DNA from: Rhynchopus euleeides
Lineage: Eukaryota; Euglenozoa; Diplonemea; Diplonemida; Diplonemidae
Reading direction: 5' to 3'
Assembly (NCBI GenBank): GCA_963210315.1
Contig: OY723242.1
Coordinates: forward strand, 1,426,001-1,490,000
DNA length: 64,000 nucleotides
This document shows, in pieces, positions 1 to 10,689 of this stretch. The notes under the pieces were generated by a model. It was not told where the DNA came from, ran no database searches, and saw nothing but the letters and a program-made list of their open reading frames with translations. Both the position numbers and the translations under genes were made by a program. Position 1 is the stretch's first letter, and each line of letters starts with the position of its first letter.

Positions 1-418
1 AAAGCCTGATCGTTTGGATCTTGTCCCTGTGATTCGAAGAACTGTGGGGTTCAGAACCAAGGATGAGGAACTGCTGTGAGCTGCACACTCTCTTGACACA
101 CCTGCACGTATCTGCGTTACACTCGTGGGAAACCCGAACCCTGTATTTATACAGGAGACTTCCATCTGGGACAGTTTCTGTTCCAGATGAGCTTTGACAG
201 TGGTAGCCATCTTTGCTATGGAGCCATCGTCATTGCTATCGTCGTCACTCGGACCCATGAGCAGCTGATACAATTGGTGTGGAAGGAGAGGGTGCGGTTC
301 TGGATCAGCAGATCTGAATCTGAAACTGGTAAAGAAACCCACGGGTCTGAGATGACTCAGTGTCTGAGTGACCGGGTCAGGTCACTCAGGCTGTCTACCG
401 GTCAGTGAACCAGTATCC
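1..418. other. No recognisable gene
   Basis: Only short frames are present here and none has a recognisable motif. The stretch ends where a TGTCGAC-rich repeat begins. It could be distal upstream sequence of the transporter gene that follows, but nothing shows this directly. Confidence 0.4.
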
Positions 419-640
419 GACCTGTCGAAGCTGTCGACAGGTATAGCTGTCGAAATCGACTGTCGACCTGTCGACAGTAAGCTGTCGACAGCTGTCGACT
501 GTCGATTCGACTGTCGACCCGTCGACAGTCGACAGTCGATTTTGCTGTCGATCGACAGTCGATTCGACCTGTCGACTGTCGACAGTCGACAGTCGATTTT
601 GCTGTCGATTCGACTGTCGAATCGACAGTCGAAGACCCCG
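419..640. repeat. TGTCGAC-rich palindromic short repeat
   Basis: About 220 bases are built almost only from CTGTCGAC, CAGTCGAC and GATTCGAC words. GTCGAC is its own reverse complement, so the block can fold in many registers. The spacing is irregular, with CTGTCGATT and TTTTGCTGTCGA recurring. The block has long open frames on both strands only because its words lack stops; these are not genes. A run of about 30 C/T bases (660-699) separates it from the transporter gene. Confidence 0.85.
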
Positions 641-792
641 ACAGCGCGTCGTCTCAACACATTCGCTCTCCCCCCCTCCCCCCCCCCCCCCCCCCTCAAC
701 CACTCTACCACCCAATCACCCAATCACCCCCGCAGGGCGAAGTGGGTCCGGTGTTGTTTTTGGCATCGCCTCTCCACCCCCCACCCTCTGCC

Positions 793-1938
793 ATGATGAG
801 CACCCTCGTCTCCTCCGACACCGCGAAAGAGGTATTGGGGGACGCGCTGGTGGTGCTTGCCTGCTTCATGAGCTGCATCGGGGTGAACCTGCAGAAATGG
901 GCGCATAACCACAACGAGGGGCTCCCTGTGGATCACCGGAGCAGCATGTACCTCAGCGGGAGGTGGTGGGCTGGCATTGCGATGATGGTGATGGCCAGCT
1001 TTATGGACCTCGCCGCACTGCCTCTAATCCCTCTCTCGCGGGTCGCTGCATTGGGGAGCACGACGCTTGTCGCAAATGTTCTTATCACCCCCTGGTTCCA
1101 GCGGGAGCGGCTCACCCGCCATGACACGCTCGGATGCATCGTCACCGTGATGGGCTCCTCCATCGCCTGCTACTTCGGCGCCACCCGGCAGCCGGATCTC
1201 AACCAAGAGCTGCTCGTCAGCCTCATCACAGCGCCGCTCTTCATCCGCTACACTCTCTGCGTGTTGGGGGTCGTGGTTGCCTACATGTATCTTATCACAC
1301 ACTACAACCATGTCGAGGACGAGCTGCGCCAGGCAAACCTCATCGGCGGTGCAGGTCAGCCTGAGGTGTTGGAGTGCATCTGGGCATACGATCATCTGGA
1401 TCTGATCGAGCGGCGGGGCCTCGATGTCGAGGCGGTGCCTGATGACGTCCCGCTGCCCGAGGTGGGGCGGGGTGGTGGTGGTGGTGGTGGTGGCGGCCCC
1501 GTGTTTGTGACGCGGTTTGGGCCCCAGTTCTACCCCACGGTGCACGCGTCCCTGGGAGGCCTGCTGGGCGGGCACTCCATCATGTTCGCGAAGAGTGCGA
1601 TCGTCGTTGCCGATGAGTTCTTCCAGAACTGGTCTGCCGTGACGCTTGCCCTGGCGCTGGTTGGGGGCGCGTTCACGCTCCTCACCATCTGGGGGCAGGT
1701 GCATTACCTCAACAGGGCGCTGAAGATCTACAAGGACGTCCTCTTCGTCCTGCCGATCTATCAGGCCTTCTGGGTTGTGTCCGGCGTGGCGAGCGGCCTT
1801 ATCTACTACCAGGAGTACAGGAGGATCCCGAGGACCGATCTGTGGGCGTTTGCCGTTGGCGTGTTCCTCACGCTCTCCGGCCTTGTAGTGCTGGGGATGA
1901 GGCGGAGTCTTGTAGGCGGCAAGGTGTTGCACCCTTAG
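793..1938 (+). CDS. NIPA-like magnesium transporter (DMT superfamily)
   Basis: Predicted multi-pass membrane protein of 381 residues related to NIPA (non-imprinted in Prader-Willi/Angelman) Mg2+ transporters, DUF803 in older nomenclature. Seen directly: a first helix (LVVLACFMSCIGVNLQKWAH), then helices around WWAGIAMMVMASFMDLAALP, STTLVANVLITPWF and CIVTVMGSSIACYFGA, a fifth near YTLCVLGVVVAYMYLI, and a second half with GGLLGGHSIMFAKSA, YKDVLFVLPIYQAFWVVSG and a final helix before the C-terminus. The paired-half layout and the GG-x-FAKS and D-x-LFV-P-YQ-FW motifs match the family. The loop between halves is long and carries a run of about ten glycines from a GGT repeat (1462-1497). The frame opens upstream at a GTG (742), but the ATG pair at 793/796 is the better start. 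No introns are needed. Mg2+ transport is inferred from the family. Confidence 0.82.
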   Translation: MMSTLVSSDTAKEVLGDALVVLACFMSCIGVNLQKWAHNHNEGLPVDHRSSMYLSGRWWAGIAMMVMASFMDLAALPLIPLSRVAALGSTTLVANVLITPWFQRERLTRHDTLGCIVTVMGSSIACYFGATRQPDLNQELLVSLITAPLFIRYTLCVLGVVVAYMYLITHYNHVEDELRQANLIGGAGQPEVLECIWAYDHLDLIERRGLDVEAVPDDVPLPEVGRGGGGGGGGGPVFVTRFGPQFYPTVHASLGGLLGGHSIMFAKSAIVVADEFFQNWSAVTLALALVGGAFTLLTIWGQVHYLNRALKIYKDVLFVLPIYQAFWVVSGVASGLIYYQEYRRIPRTDLWAFAVGVFLTLSGLVVLGMRRSLVGGKVLHP

Positions 1939-3562
1939 GAGGCCTGCAAGTATTGTTGGGGGGGGGTCTCAGTGGTTCGGTGCCCTGAAATGGTGGTGTT
2001 CGTCTTAGTGTGTGTGGTGCAGCGGATATCCCGTCAAGAGCAGTTTGCTCTGTGCGTTCTGTACTACAAATACAGGCGTTCGTGTGTGTGTGCGATGCGT
2101 GCCTTGCCTCCAAGTCTTCCAGCCAAAGCCGGGTGGCATGGTGGGCGGACCTTCCGCCATCCCCCCGTCTGGTTGCCATGTTTGTGACAGTGGATGTAAC
2201 ATCAGAGTTTACTCGGCGTGGCCCACTAAACAAAGTCTTGAAAGAAGTGTGCGCGTGGGTGAGGTGTGCGCTTCATGCGGTGTGCACTACGCGAGTCTTT
2301 TGTAAGTGTGGTTGGCATGGGAAAAAAAAGGGCACCTGCCAACATCCCTGGCAAGCGTTTCACAACAAGTCGCTCCAGTTGTGTGTGTCTCACACTTGTG
2401 AATCCACTTGCCAACCCACGTGCGAACGGCTTGCTCGTGCAGCCTTGCAGGACCCAAGTTTGAATAGTTGGCTTCCTGCATGGTGCTGCCCACGCCCCCT
2501 CCCCTCCCAACATAAAAGTATCCCAAAACCTTGCAAAATACAACCATCTTGTTGTTTGGCCACTCTGGGAAATAATATGTTCCGTCCATCAGTATTTGGC
2601 ATTGCTTCTGACTGCGAACCTGACCTCATCCTTGCGGGTGATCTTGCCGTTGCCGGCGTGCGTGTCGCTCTCAATCTCTCTCAATTTCTCTCCCTCTCAA
2701 CTGCTTGACAACGTGCCGCTGCGGCGTGCTGCCCCCCTGAAGCCCCAGCCCCACGCAAGCGCAGATCAAAGCAAGCGCACCCTGTCTCATTATCTCAGGG
2801 GGTCTTCGTTACGGTGCCAAAACACGGTGCGTTTTATGTGCCTTTCCTCCTCTTTATAGGTGATATATCCGCCGAACTTTGCCAAAAAAGACTTGGAGTT
2901 GCGTTCTTTGTTTGTACGAACGGTACCTGCTAGTGTATGTGTGCCGATACCGAACGCTGCCACGAGTCTTTTTAGTGCGAAAAGCTAGCTGTTCTTCCAA
3001 AAAAAAATATGCCGAGAGCGAAGGTCACTATCCTGTCTGCCTGTCTGTCGACGTGCCGCCTGCGTGCTGCTCCCCTGAAGCTCCAGTTGACGGAAGTGTC
3101 AAGCGGGACAAGCTTACTGTCCATCCACACCCAAGAAGACGTGCCCTTTATATATTGCCCGCAACAGCAAAGAGAGGTTGTTTCATGTGCCGGATACCGC
3201 AACCGTAAATATTCTACGACGGATTTTTCTGCAGCAAAGGACAGGTGGGAATAAGGGGTGATATGTACACGGTGAGGGGAGAAGAAAGGAAGGGAAGTGC
3301 TCACACTCTGAGGAACTCGCTCAGGTCACTGCCGGCGTCTGTCGCTGGCATCGCTGTCATCGTCGCAGCCGTCGCAGTCTATCACATCTTTGGTCGCATC
3401 GGGTGTCCGCGATTCATCTGCGAGCTTCTCATCTGCCTGCAGGCGGTACAGGTCACCACCATTCCTCTTGCGACGGCGGCTTGCGTGCACGGAGACCTCT
3501 CGACACCATAGTCAGCTTGTGCGCCTTGCTTGCTGTCAAGCGGTTTCTTCGCAGCTGCTTAT
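1939..3562. other. Gene-poor region, no convincing coding sequence
   Basis: This holds the 3' flank of the transporter gene and about 1.6 kb of unassigned sequence. Overlapping frames exist on both strands but lack family motifs and have uneven composition. Two short segments, 2705-2748 and 3044-3085, resemble each other (both contain GTGCTGC followed by CCCCTGAAG), which may be a diverged internal duplication. Nothing else is recognisable. Confidence 0.5.
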
Positions 3563-3591
3563 TACCGTATACGTAAATATTTTGGAACGTA
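3563..3591. repeat. Solo end of a CCGTATACG MITE
   Basis: The 29 bases match the left terminus of the two complete MITEs at 61453-61797 and 61821-62149 (TA, CCGTATACG, TAAATATTTTGGAACGT). No matching right end follows nearby, so this is a truncated copy. Confidence 0.75.
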
Positions 3592-3599
3592 GGAGGATT

Positions 3600-3746
3600 C
3601 TTCATATTCCTGGATTTCCCGAATTTCCTGGATTTCCCCCGGCCCCTTAGGCGATTTCAGGGCGGACAGGGCGGACAGGGCGGACATGCCCGGACCCGGA
3701 AATCCGGGTGTCCGGATGTCCGGGTCCAATTTTGACCCCCCCCCCC
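3600..3746. repeat. CCGGACAT/GGCGGACAG palindromic repeat
   Basis: Short repeated words (GGGCGGACA, CCGGACCCGG, TCCGGATGTCCGG, GGATTTCCCGAATTTCC) lead into a C tract. A closely related block lies at 6896-7085, and a faint relic of the same words is at 16579-16605. The words are mostly self-complementary. Confidence 0.75.
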
Positions 3747-5275
3747 CTAGGGGGGGTCATAAGCCCGTACAAAACCACATTTTTCAACATACCATCAGAA
3801 CCGCCCTAATACCTGATCTGACCCGAAAATCCGACCCATACCCCCCCGGAAACCGTCTGGAGCCCACTTGTGACACCTGATGCGCACTTTTGTGATGATT
3901 TTTTGGGGTCCTAAAAAATGTACCTCAGTTTCGTACCTTGCCTTTGTACCTGAACCACTCCCGACCGCAGTATTTCGTTCTTTGCAAGGAAAGGGTATCA
4001 CTACGCTCACCCAGCACGCCGAGCAACACATGCCGTGTGCCTAGGGCCTCGCAGAGGTGTCAGATGCTGCTGCAGAGGGGTACCTTGCTCGAAAGACGCT
4101 CGCCAAACGGGAGATGTGCGGGGTCCCGGCAGAGAGCGTTGTGGCAGACCTGCGTCAGAAGAAAACGGCACACGACATCCGTGAGGCGACATTATTTCGG
4201 GCGCTCCGTCGGGCTGGGTACATAGGAGAGCGAGTGGGACGTGGTGACGACAGATATATGCAGTGGTGCATCAACTGCACGCACGTGCGAAAAGCGGCGT
4301 TCCTTGCTGGCCAAGAAAGATGTCACCTGCACTCCTACTCCTCCCACTCCTCCTGCTCCTACCCCTACACCAACTGATGTGGGCAGTGAGTGATGGCAGC
4401 TCCAGAGCAGCAGATGATCTAGGAAGCGATGAGCGGGTCAGCCGGGCAGACTACCCCAGTCCGTACCGGAAGTACGAAGCGTTGCGGGCCCGCCACCACC
4501 GCCTCCAGGAGAGGACCCGAGGATTAAGAGTAGGGTTGTACAACGCCAGGGGAGAGTATTCCCCTGGCGTTGAGACATCCCTGACGATCTTGCGGTCGCA
4601 CTGTGGGGGTTGAGTCGGCAGGCAGATGCCTATCCAATGACTTTGTTGAGTCCTCACATGGTACACTCTCATGCGTGCTGTTGAGACTGCGTGGTGTGCA
4701 TATCCTGCGGGGGGCGCAAATTACACAGCACAAACATAATTATTTCGACTCTCAGGTCGTCCAATATCCCAATCGTGCCTTCACAGGCTGAGATCGACGA
4801 AGCAAAGACACATCTGCAACGCTGCCTAATGCCGATGCAGCCTCGCAGGCGTACGAAGTACTCACAATGACCCATCTGCGATCGAAGTACTACACCCAGA
4901 AGGTGGCTGAACTCATTCAGCTGGCGCAACAACACAACATTCCCACTAATCAGGTACAAGAAAGACCTTGCCGAGGCACTGGGGAGGCAACATCGTGCCA
5001 CCTGAGCCGGAACCACCGCAGAAAAGGCAAAGAACGAAATATTGCGGTCGGGAGTGGTTCAGGTACAAAGGCAAGGTACGAAACTGAGGTACATTTTTTA
5101 GGACCCCAAAAAATCATCACAAAAGTGCGCATCAGGTGTCACAAGTGGGCTCCAGACGGTTTCCGGGGGGGTATGGGTCGGATTTTCGGGTCAGATCAGG
5201 TATTAGGGCGGTTCTGATGGTATGTTGAAATTTTTGGTATTTGTACGTTTTTAGGGGGGCTTATGACCCCCCCTA
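3747..5275. mobile_element. TA-flanked long-TIR DNA element (1.5 kb)
   Basis: The left end at 3749 reads GGGGGGGTCATAAGCCC and the right end at 5273 is its inverse. The inverted repeats extend about 250 bases inward (to about 4000 and from about 5020), including the words around the ATTTCGTTCTTTGC segment. Both ends abut TA (3747-3748 and 5274-5275), consistent with a TA target. The middle kilobase has short frames without recognisable domains, so this looks non-autonomous. It shares the G-run TIR style of the 1.15-kb elements at 5744 and 9497. Confidence 0.82.
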
Positions 5276-5297
5276 CCCCCCCCCCCCCCCCCTAGGG

Positions 5298-5740
5298 CAG
5301 TGGTGGCTGCGTACGCGTACGCAGCGTGATTTTCAGAAAGTGCGTACGGCGTACGCGTACGCGTACCGCGCTGCGTACGGCAGTCTATGGAGCACAGGAG
5401 ACGGCCATGGCCACACACCAAATCCGACAGTCGAACTCAGGTGTACAGGGGCAGCCTTCGAGCCTTCCAGTCGGAACTGGTACCTTTTGCAGTATGCTTG
5501 CGGGTGTACTTGCAGGTGTTGCGAGTTATTCGCCACGTGCGCGGCAAGGAACCATCGGTGAAAGGCAGGGACAAAGGCCAGGTCCCAGCCACCCGCTGGG
5601 TGGCCTACTGTGTGCTGAGAGACCTGGAATACCAGCCGTACGCAAAATCTGCGTACGCGTACGCAGCGCGATTTTCAGAAAGTGCGTACGGCATACGCGT
5701 ACGCGTACGCGTACCGTACGGCCGTACGCTGCCACCACTG
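5298..5740. mobile_element. hAT-type MITE with 8-bp duplication
   Basis: A 443-bp element begins CAGTGGTGGC and ends GCCACCACTG. It is flanked by a perfect 8-bp direct repeat CCCTAGGG (5290-5297 and 5741-5748). A CAG...CTG terminus with an 8-bp duplication is the hAT signature. Subterminal regions are dense in GCGTACGCGTACGC, which could be transposase binding sites. The interior has no hAT transposase. It landed on the left TA junction of the neighbouring fold-back element (5744-6895), so it is younger than that insertion. Confidence 0.9.
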
Positions 5741-5743
5741 CCC

Positions 5744-6895
5744 TAGGGGGGGTCAAATGCCACCCTTTTACGTGGACAAACACGATTTTTCAAAAAACCG
5801 GCGCAGAGGCCCCAAAGCCCCCGTAAACCCTCCAAACCCCCCCAGATCGGTCCGGAAACCCATCGAACCCCACTTTTCCACCATTCCGGGCACCTCAGGT
5901 GCCCGAATTGGGGTACCTAAATTTTGTGCCACCGTTTGGTACCGGACAGTGCCACTGTGTGGGAGGTTGGAAAAGAAAATGCCCCAACACACCACATCTG
6001 AGGGTTGCAATGCATGTTGCTTGCCAACCACGTCATCCGGTGGGTGTCAGGCGCTATGTAGGTGGCATTAGCCAGGTCTTCGATGAGTTCTGGCTTGTAT
6101 ATGTACCTCCCTGCCACCATGCACCGGGAGGCTGCCTGTAGGTACGGAACAAGTCCAGATGGTCGTGTGATTCCTGTGCAGCAGTGCTCCACAACCGGGA
6201 TGTGTTGACAACGACTGTTGCAACACGAGCTGTACATTCCGGGAACACACGAAGTGCGCTGTCGTGGTACCCATTGTGCCAGAATTGGTAGTTGCTGCGG
6301 TCTACTTTGCCTGGCCCAAGAGCACTGGTACTGAACGGTGCAATATGCGTGGCGAGGTGAATGCAACGGAAGCGCGCAAAGTCAATACAGCTCTCGGATG
6401 GCGGGTGGTGGTGCCACTAGTGTGTGACGTTCACTCGAGGATACAACGCATCACAATGAATCAGCAACCGTGGACCGAGTACAATACGCTCTCTGTGGCT
6501 GGTGTGGGGGACAAAGGCAGTGCCTGTGCCGCAGGCAGGGAGGTACATATACAAGCCAGAACACATCGAAGACCTGGCTCATGCCACCTACATAGCGCCT
6601 GACACCCACCGGATGACGTGGTTGGCAAGCAACATGCATTGCAACCCTCAGATGTGGTGTGTTGGGGCATTTTCTTTTCCAACCTCCCACACAGTGGCAC
6701 TGTCCGGTACCAAACGGTGGCACAAAATTTAGGTACCCCAATTCGGGCACCTGAGGTGCCCGGAATGGTGGAAAAGTGGGGTTCGATGGGTTTCCGGACC
6801 GATCTGGGGGGGTTTGGAGGGTTTACGGGGGCTTTGGGGCCTCTGCGCCGGTTTTTTGAAAAATCGTGTTTGTCACCCCCATTTGACCCCCCCTA
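5744..6895. mobile_element. 1.15-kb fold-back element, copy 1
   Basis: Ends are TA-GGGGGGTCAAATG and CATTTGACCCCCC-TA. The two arms (about 5746-6112 and 6530-6893) are inverted repeats of roughly 365 bases each, so about two thirds of the element folds on itself. Antisense frames within the arms are mirror images of each other and are not independent genes. Copy 2 at 9497-10648 is the same length and almost identical (a G/C difference at 6373 versus 10126 was noticed). That implies recent mobility or gene conversion. No transposase is seen inside. Confidence 0.88.
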
Positions 6896-7085
6896 CCCCC
6901 CCCCCCCCCCCCCCCCCCGGACATTTCCCGAATTTCCCGCCCGGACATCCGGACATCCAGAAATGTCCGCCCCGGACAGGGCGGACATGTCCGGGCGGAC
7001 ATTTTCTGGTGTCCGGATGTCCGGGCGGACATGTCCGGACCCGGAAATTCGGGAAATCCAATTTTGACCCCCCCCCCCCCCCCCC
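6896..7085. repeat. C-tract plus CCGGACAT palindromic block
   Basis: A run of over 20 C leads into words such as GGACATTTCCCGAATTTCC, GGACATCCGGACATCC and GGGCGGACATGTCCGG, and ends TTGACCCCCCCC. The outer words are inverted with respect to each other (GGACATTTCCCGAATTTCC on the left, GGAAATTCGGGAAATCC on the right). The block may therefore be a small inverted-repeat element that settled in C tracts, as its neighbours did. Confidence 0.7.
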
Positions 7086-7089
7086 GGAC

Positions 7090-7375
7090 ATGTCCGGCCA
7101 GGACCTCAATAGTTTGATTTTTGGTCCAGAAAATAGTTTGAAACTTTTTGAAATCTGGGGGGGTCTTCGCTCCATCCGCCAAAAAAAACCGGAAAAAACC
7201 CGTGAAAAAGTCGGAAAAAAGAGTGTGGGGAGTTGGGTCCAGTTTAGCAAAGTGAGCTTATTTTTCGAAATTTGAAAAATTGGGGACACCAAAAGTCCCC
7301 AGAAAAATCTTCGACTTGGCCCGCAGAGAGATTTTTTTTGGTGAAAAACGATTTCAACAGTTGTCCAACAGTTGC
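7090..7375. other. A/T-rich repeat-like segment
   Basis: No gene. The word set GTGTGGGGAGTTGGGTCCAG (7231 onward) recurs at 62310, so this is part of a dispersed repeat. A run of A-rich and T-rich words flanks it. Confidence 0.5.
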
Positions 7376-7399
7376 TGTACAAGACGGCACACCGTTCTC

Positions 7400-7810
7400 T
7401 GCGCATGGGCTGCTGCACGTGAATCATTTGGATGTCCGAGGGGCTATCGGAACGAGGAGGGCCACGAGCCTGAACTACCCGCCAGCAGTGATCCCGTGCC
7501 AGGGCTGGCAGGGGGCCGCGGCCCCACCTCCCTTTTTCTGTAATTCTTTGGGAGGGTGGGCCGCCAGGGGTGGCATGGCCCTACCCTCGGCCCTACCTCC
7601 CGGGTCAGATTTTGGGGCTTTTGGGTTCGGCCTTGTGGCCGAGTTTTCATGCGCCGCAGCGTATGAAAACCCAACGGCATGCTGGGGGCTTGATGGTGTT
7701 CATCGAAGCGCCCCTCATCATGTCCCAAGCGAAGGACCATCTCCGCCTGGAATGTGCAACAGCACCAACCGGTGTGGGGACTCGCCTTCGAAGACTTTCA
7801 GGATGTTCAC
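7400..7810 (+). pseudogene. Decayed coding fragment, family also at 33403-33684
   Basis: Pieces in different frames resemble the minus-strand segment at 33403-33684. Both carry VI-x-CQGWxG (7485 region), MRRSV followed by N/Q-x-x-x-R/G (7650 region) and LEC-x-TAPTGV (7750 region), in the same order and ending at the word GGATGTTCAC. Shared order across two loci shows a once-coding repeated unit, now degraded. The parent family is not recognised. The fragment stops at the start of the GGGGGGC hairpin motif. Confidence 0.5.
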
Positions 7811-7858
7811 TACCGTGGGCTCCGGCGGCTGGGGGGCTCCGCCCCCCAGACCCCCTGT
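7805..7858 (+). repeat. GGGGGGCTCCGCCCCCC hairpin motif, copy a
   Basis: One of ten copies in the window of a roughly 55-base module: GTTCACTACCGTGG, CTCCGGCGGCTG, GGGGGGCTCCGCCCCCC, AGACCCCC. The central part is a strong hairpin. Flanks differ between copies. Confidence 0.85.
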
Positions 7859-7859
7859 A

Positions 7860-8930
7860 GGCTGTCTCGCGACCAAGTCCTTGCGTGTATGGGATTGATC
7901 ATCGCACACCATCCACAAAGCGATGCAAGCCATGAGATTTGCTGCCGTTCCTGAACACTAGCTGGCAAAGTTTCTCGGGATTGCAGTTTTGCAAGTACTC
8001 AAAGGCAATCCAAGATCCCCTGGATTCCTGATTTTTGATCCAGCAGGCGACGACCAAAGGCAGCAACATCCGGTGCCTCTCGAATTGGGGGAAAATGTTC
8101 TGTGGTCGTGTATTCGATCCTGTTTGCATCATACCACGGGAAGTCGGGGCGGGGTTGGGCTGCACCTTTTTTCTCGCGAGCTCGGCCCACCCTGTGCCCT
8201 ACCTCTTTTTTGGTTTGCCCGACCCCCAGCGAGATCACTGGCAGCCAGACCTTGTTCAACATAAACAGCAGACAAGAGAGCAGAATGGAGTGCGGGGCAG
8301 CTGCCGTGTTCCCATAAAAACATCGCACCTCTGGCGCTGCCTGCACGAAAGGGACGGGTAACCTGCAGGTCACCCACAGCAGCCTACTGCCTACGTTTTA
8401 TACAAGATCGGCGCCGACGACACGAAAGACTGTTCGATCTGCGGCGCAACAAGAATCTCCGGTGGGAACAGAACTGAGCGGCAACAGGATGCAATGCAGG
8501 CCCACCTCCGTTGCCCTGCGGCAAGAGCAGTCACATCGATTTCGTTGACAGGGCCTGCTCACTGGTGTGTGACCACAGCAGATGGTGAGCTGCCCCACGG
8601 CAGAACACCTGGGACGGGGGATGGCTGCGACTGGGCATTACCAAACTCGTCATGATGTAGGACTGCGGACAATTGGTCACCGAGAGCAAGTATGGCTCCC
8701 GCTCAGCTCTCACTGAAGCTGAACCAGATGCAAGTGGTGGGGGGAGGAGGGGATCCCAGGGGAGGACACACCGGTCGGCAACCCACGAGGACTGGCCCGT
8801 CCCAGTCAACAGAAGAACAAAGCAGGAACACCGACGCACCTAAACGTCATACTGAAGTGTGGGAGGAGGAGGCGAGCACAAAAGGGCGTCGGCTACCGCA
8901 CGCCCTTTGAGCGCAGCCGACGACGACCGA
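7860..8930. other. No clear gene; possible zinc-knuckle remnant
   Basis: Around 8410-8530 on the plus strand a frame reads CSICG, then AHLRCP about 20 residues later, a C-x2-C...H-x3-C pattern like the C-terminal knuckle of LINE proteins. It is short and unsupported by neighbours. The rest shows no family motif. Confidence 0.3.
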
Positions 8931-8959
8931 ACCGGCCCCCGGCCGGGAGGTGCGTGTGG

Positions 8960-9250
8960 CGTGGGGGGCGAAGCCCCCCACGCAAGGGGGGTCCGGGGGG
9001 CGAAGCCCCCCGGAAAAAAATTTGGGGTTTTTTGGCCTATTTTTGGCCATTTTCCGCTGCATTTGTTTGATTTTGGGTCGGGAAAGGTATGGCCAGGAAG
9101 TGGGAAAAATTGGGGAAAAAGTCGGAAATTTTCAGGTTTGCCCATATAAACCAGGGTATAAGATAGACTTTTTTTCTGGCGCCGTTTCCCGGTTTTTCTG
9201 GTTTTGAAAATTTTTCGCGCGCGCCTTCGGCGCGCGCGACCCGCGCAAAC
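8960..9250. repeat. GGGGGGCGAAGCCCCCC hairpins and CCGG/A-T repeat
   Basis: Two GGGGGGCGAAGCCCCCC hairpins (near 8971 and 8997) are followed by a T/G-rich tract and the words CCATATAAACC and TTTCCCGGTTTTTCTGGTTTT. A related sequence in inverse orientation lies at 13900-14115. A perfect hairpin CGCGCGCGCC-TTC-GGCGCGCGCG is near 9216-9238. A hairpin plus AAAAATTTTTGGGG in the same style recurs at 63200-63260. Confidence 0.65.
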
Positions 9251-9496
9251 CCTCCCAGAATCTGAGAGGCCCGGTGCCTGCGCGCGTCCTGTCGTACTGA
9301 GGCTGCTTGGTGGGGCAAGCGCAGCAGGTTCTACTTTTTCTTCTACGAACTCTTAGCACAAAGACATGCACAACACAAACAACAATGCTCTAAGGGGCGG
9401 GGCAAGAGGTCAGGGGAGGGGGAAGCAGAGAGGAAGGGAGGAGGACGGGGGCGGGGGGGGCGGCGGAGTGAGCCGGCGGGGAGGGGGGGGGGGGGC
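9251..9496. other. Intergenic, purine-rich
   Basis: No gene. The right half is a G/A-rich low-complexity tract ending in a long G run, into which the second fold-back element is inserted. Confidence 0.5.
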
Positions 9497-10648
9497 TAGG
9501 GGGGGTCAAATGCCACCCTTTTACGTGGACAAACACGATTTTTCAAAAAACCGGCGCAGAGGCCCCAAAGCCCCCGTAAACCCTCCAAACCCCCCCAGAT
9601 CGGTCCGGAAACCCATCGAACCCCACTTTTCCACCATTCCGGGCACCTCAGGTGCCCGAATTGGGGTACCTAAATTTTGTGCCACCGTTTGGTACCGGAC
9701 AGTGCCACTGTGTGGGAGGTTGGAAAAGAAAATGCCCCAACACACCACATCTGAGGGTTGCAATGCATGTTGCTTGCCAACCACGTCATCCGGTGGGTGT
9801 CAGGCGCTATGTAGGTGGCATTAGCCAGGTCTTCGATGAGTTCTGGCTTGTATATGTACCTCCCTGCCACCATGCACCGGGAGGCTGCCTGTAGGTACGG
9901 AACAAGTCCAGATGGTCGTGTGATTCCTGTGCAGCAGTGCTCCACAACCGGGATGTGTTGACAACGACTGTTGCAACACGAGCTGTACATTCCGGGAACA
10001 CACGAAGTGCGCTGTCGTGGTACCCATTGTGCCAGAATTGGTAGTTGCTGCGGTCTACTTTGCCTGGCCCAAGAGCACTGGTACTGAACGGTGCAATATG
10101 CGTGGCGAGGTGAATGCAACGGAAGGGCGCAAAGTCAATACAGCTCTCGGATGGCGGGTGGTGGTGCCACTAGTGTGTGACGTTCACTCGAGGATACAAC
10201 GCATCACAATGAATCAGCAACCGTGGACCGAGTACAATACGCTCTCTGTGGCTGGTGTGGGGGACAAAGGCAGTGCCTGTGCCGCAGGCAGGGAGGTACA
10301 TATACAAGCCAGAACACATCGAAGACCTGGCTCATGCCACCTACATAGCGCCTGACACCCACCGGATGACGTGGTTGGCAAGCAACATGCATTGCAACCC
10401 TCAGATGTGGTGTGTTGGGGCATTTTCTTTTCCAACCTCCCACACAGTGGCACTGTCCGGTACCAAACGGTGGCACAAAATTTAGGTACCCCAATTCGGG
10501 CACCTGAGGTGCCCGGAATGGTGGAAAAGTGGGGTTCGATGGGTTTCCGGACCGATCTGGGGGGGTTTGGAGGGTTTACGGGGGCTTTGGGGCCTCTGCG
10601 CCGGTTTTTTGAAAAATCGTGTTTGTCACCCCCATTTGACCCCCCCTA
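9497..10648. mobile_element. 1.15-kb fold-back element, copy 2
   Basis: Same ends, length and arms as copy 1 at 5744-6895, at a constant offset of 3753 bases. It is inserted in a G run: the left flank ends in G's then C-TA, and the right flank continues TA then G's. Its right end is 42 bases from the hAT transposase stop codon. Confidence 0.88.
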
Positions 10649-10689
10649 GGGGGGGGGGCGCACGAGCCCCGGCACCAACCGACTCAGGA

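Noticed and set aside
2010-2708. 232-codon plus-strand frame downstream of the transporter
   Set aside because: No motif, many Cys/Trp/Arg from unselected sequence, and competing frames on both strands.
5917-6366. 149-codon minus-strand frame, repeated at 9670-10119
   Set aside because: Lies across the arm and centre of the fold-back element and is mirrored by a plus-strand frame in the other arm; explained by the inverted repeat.
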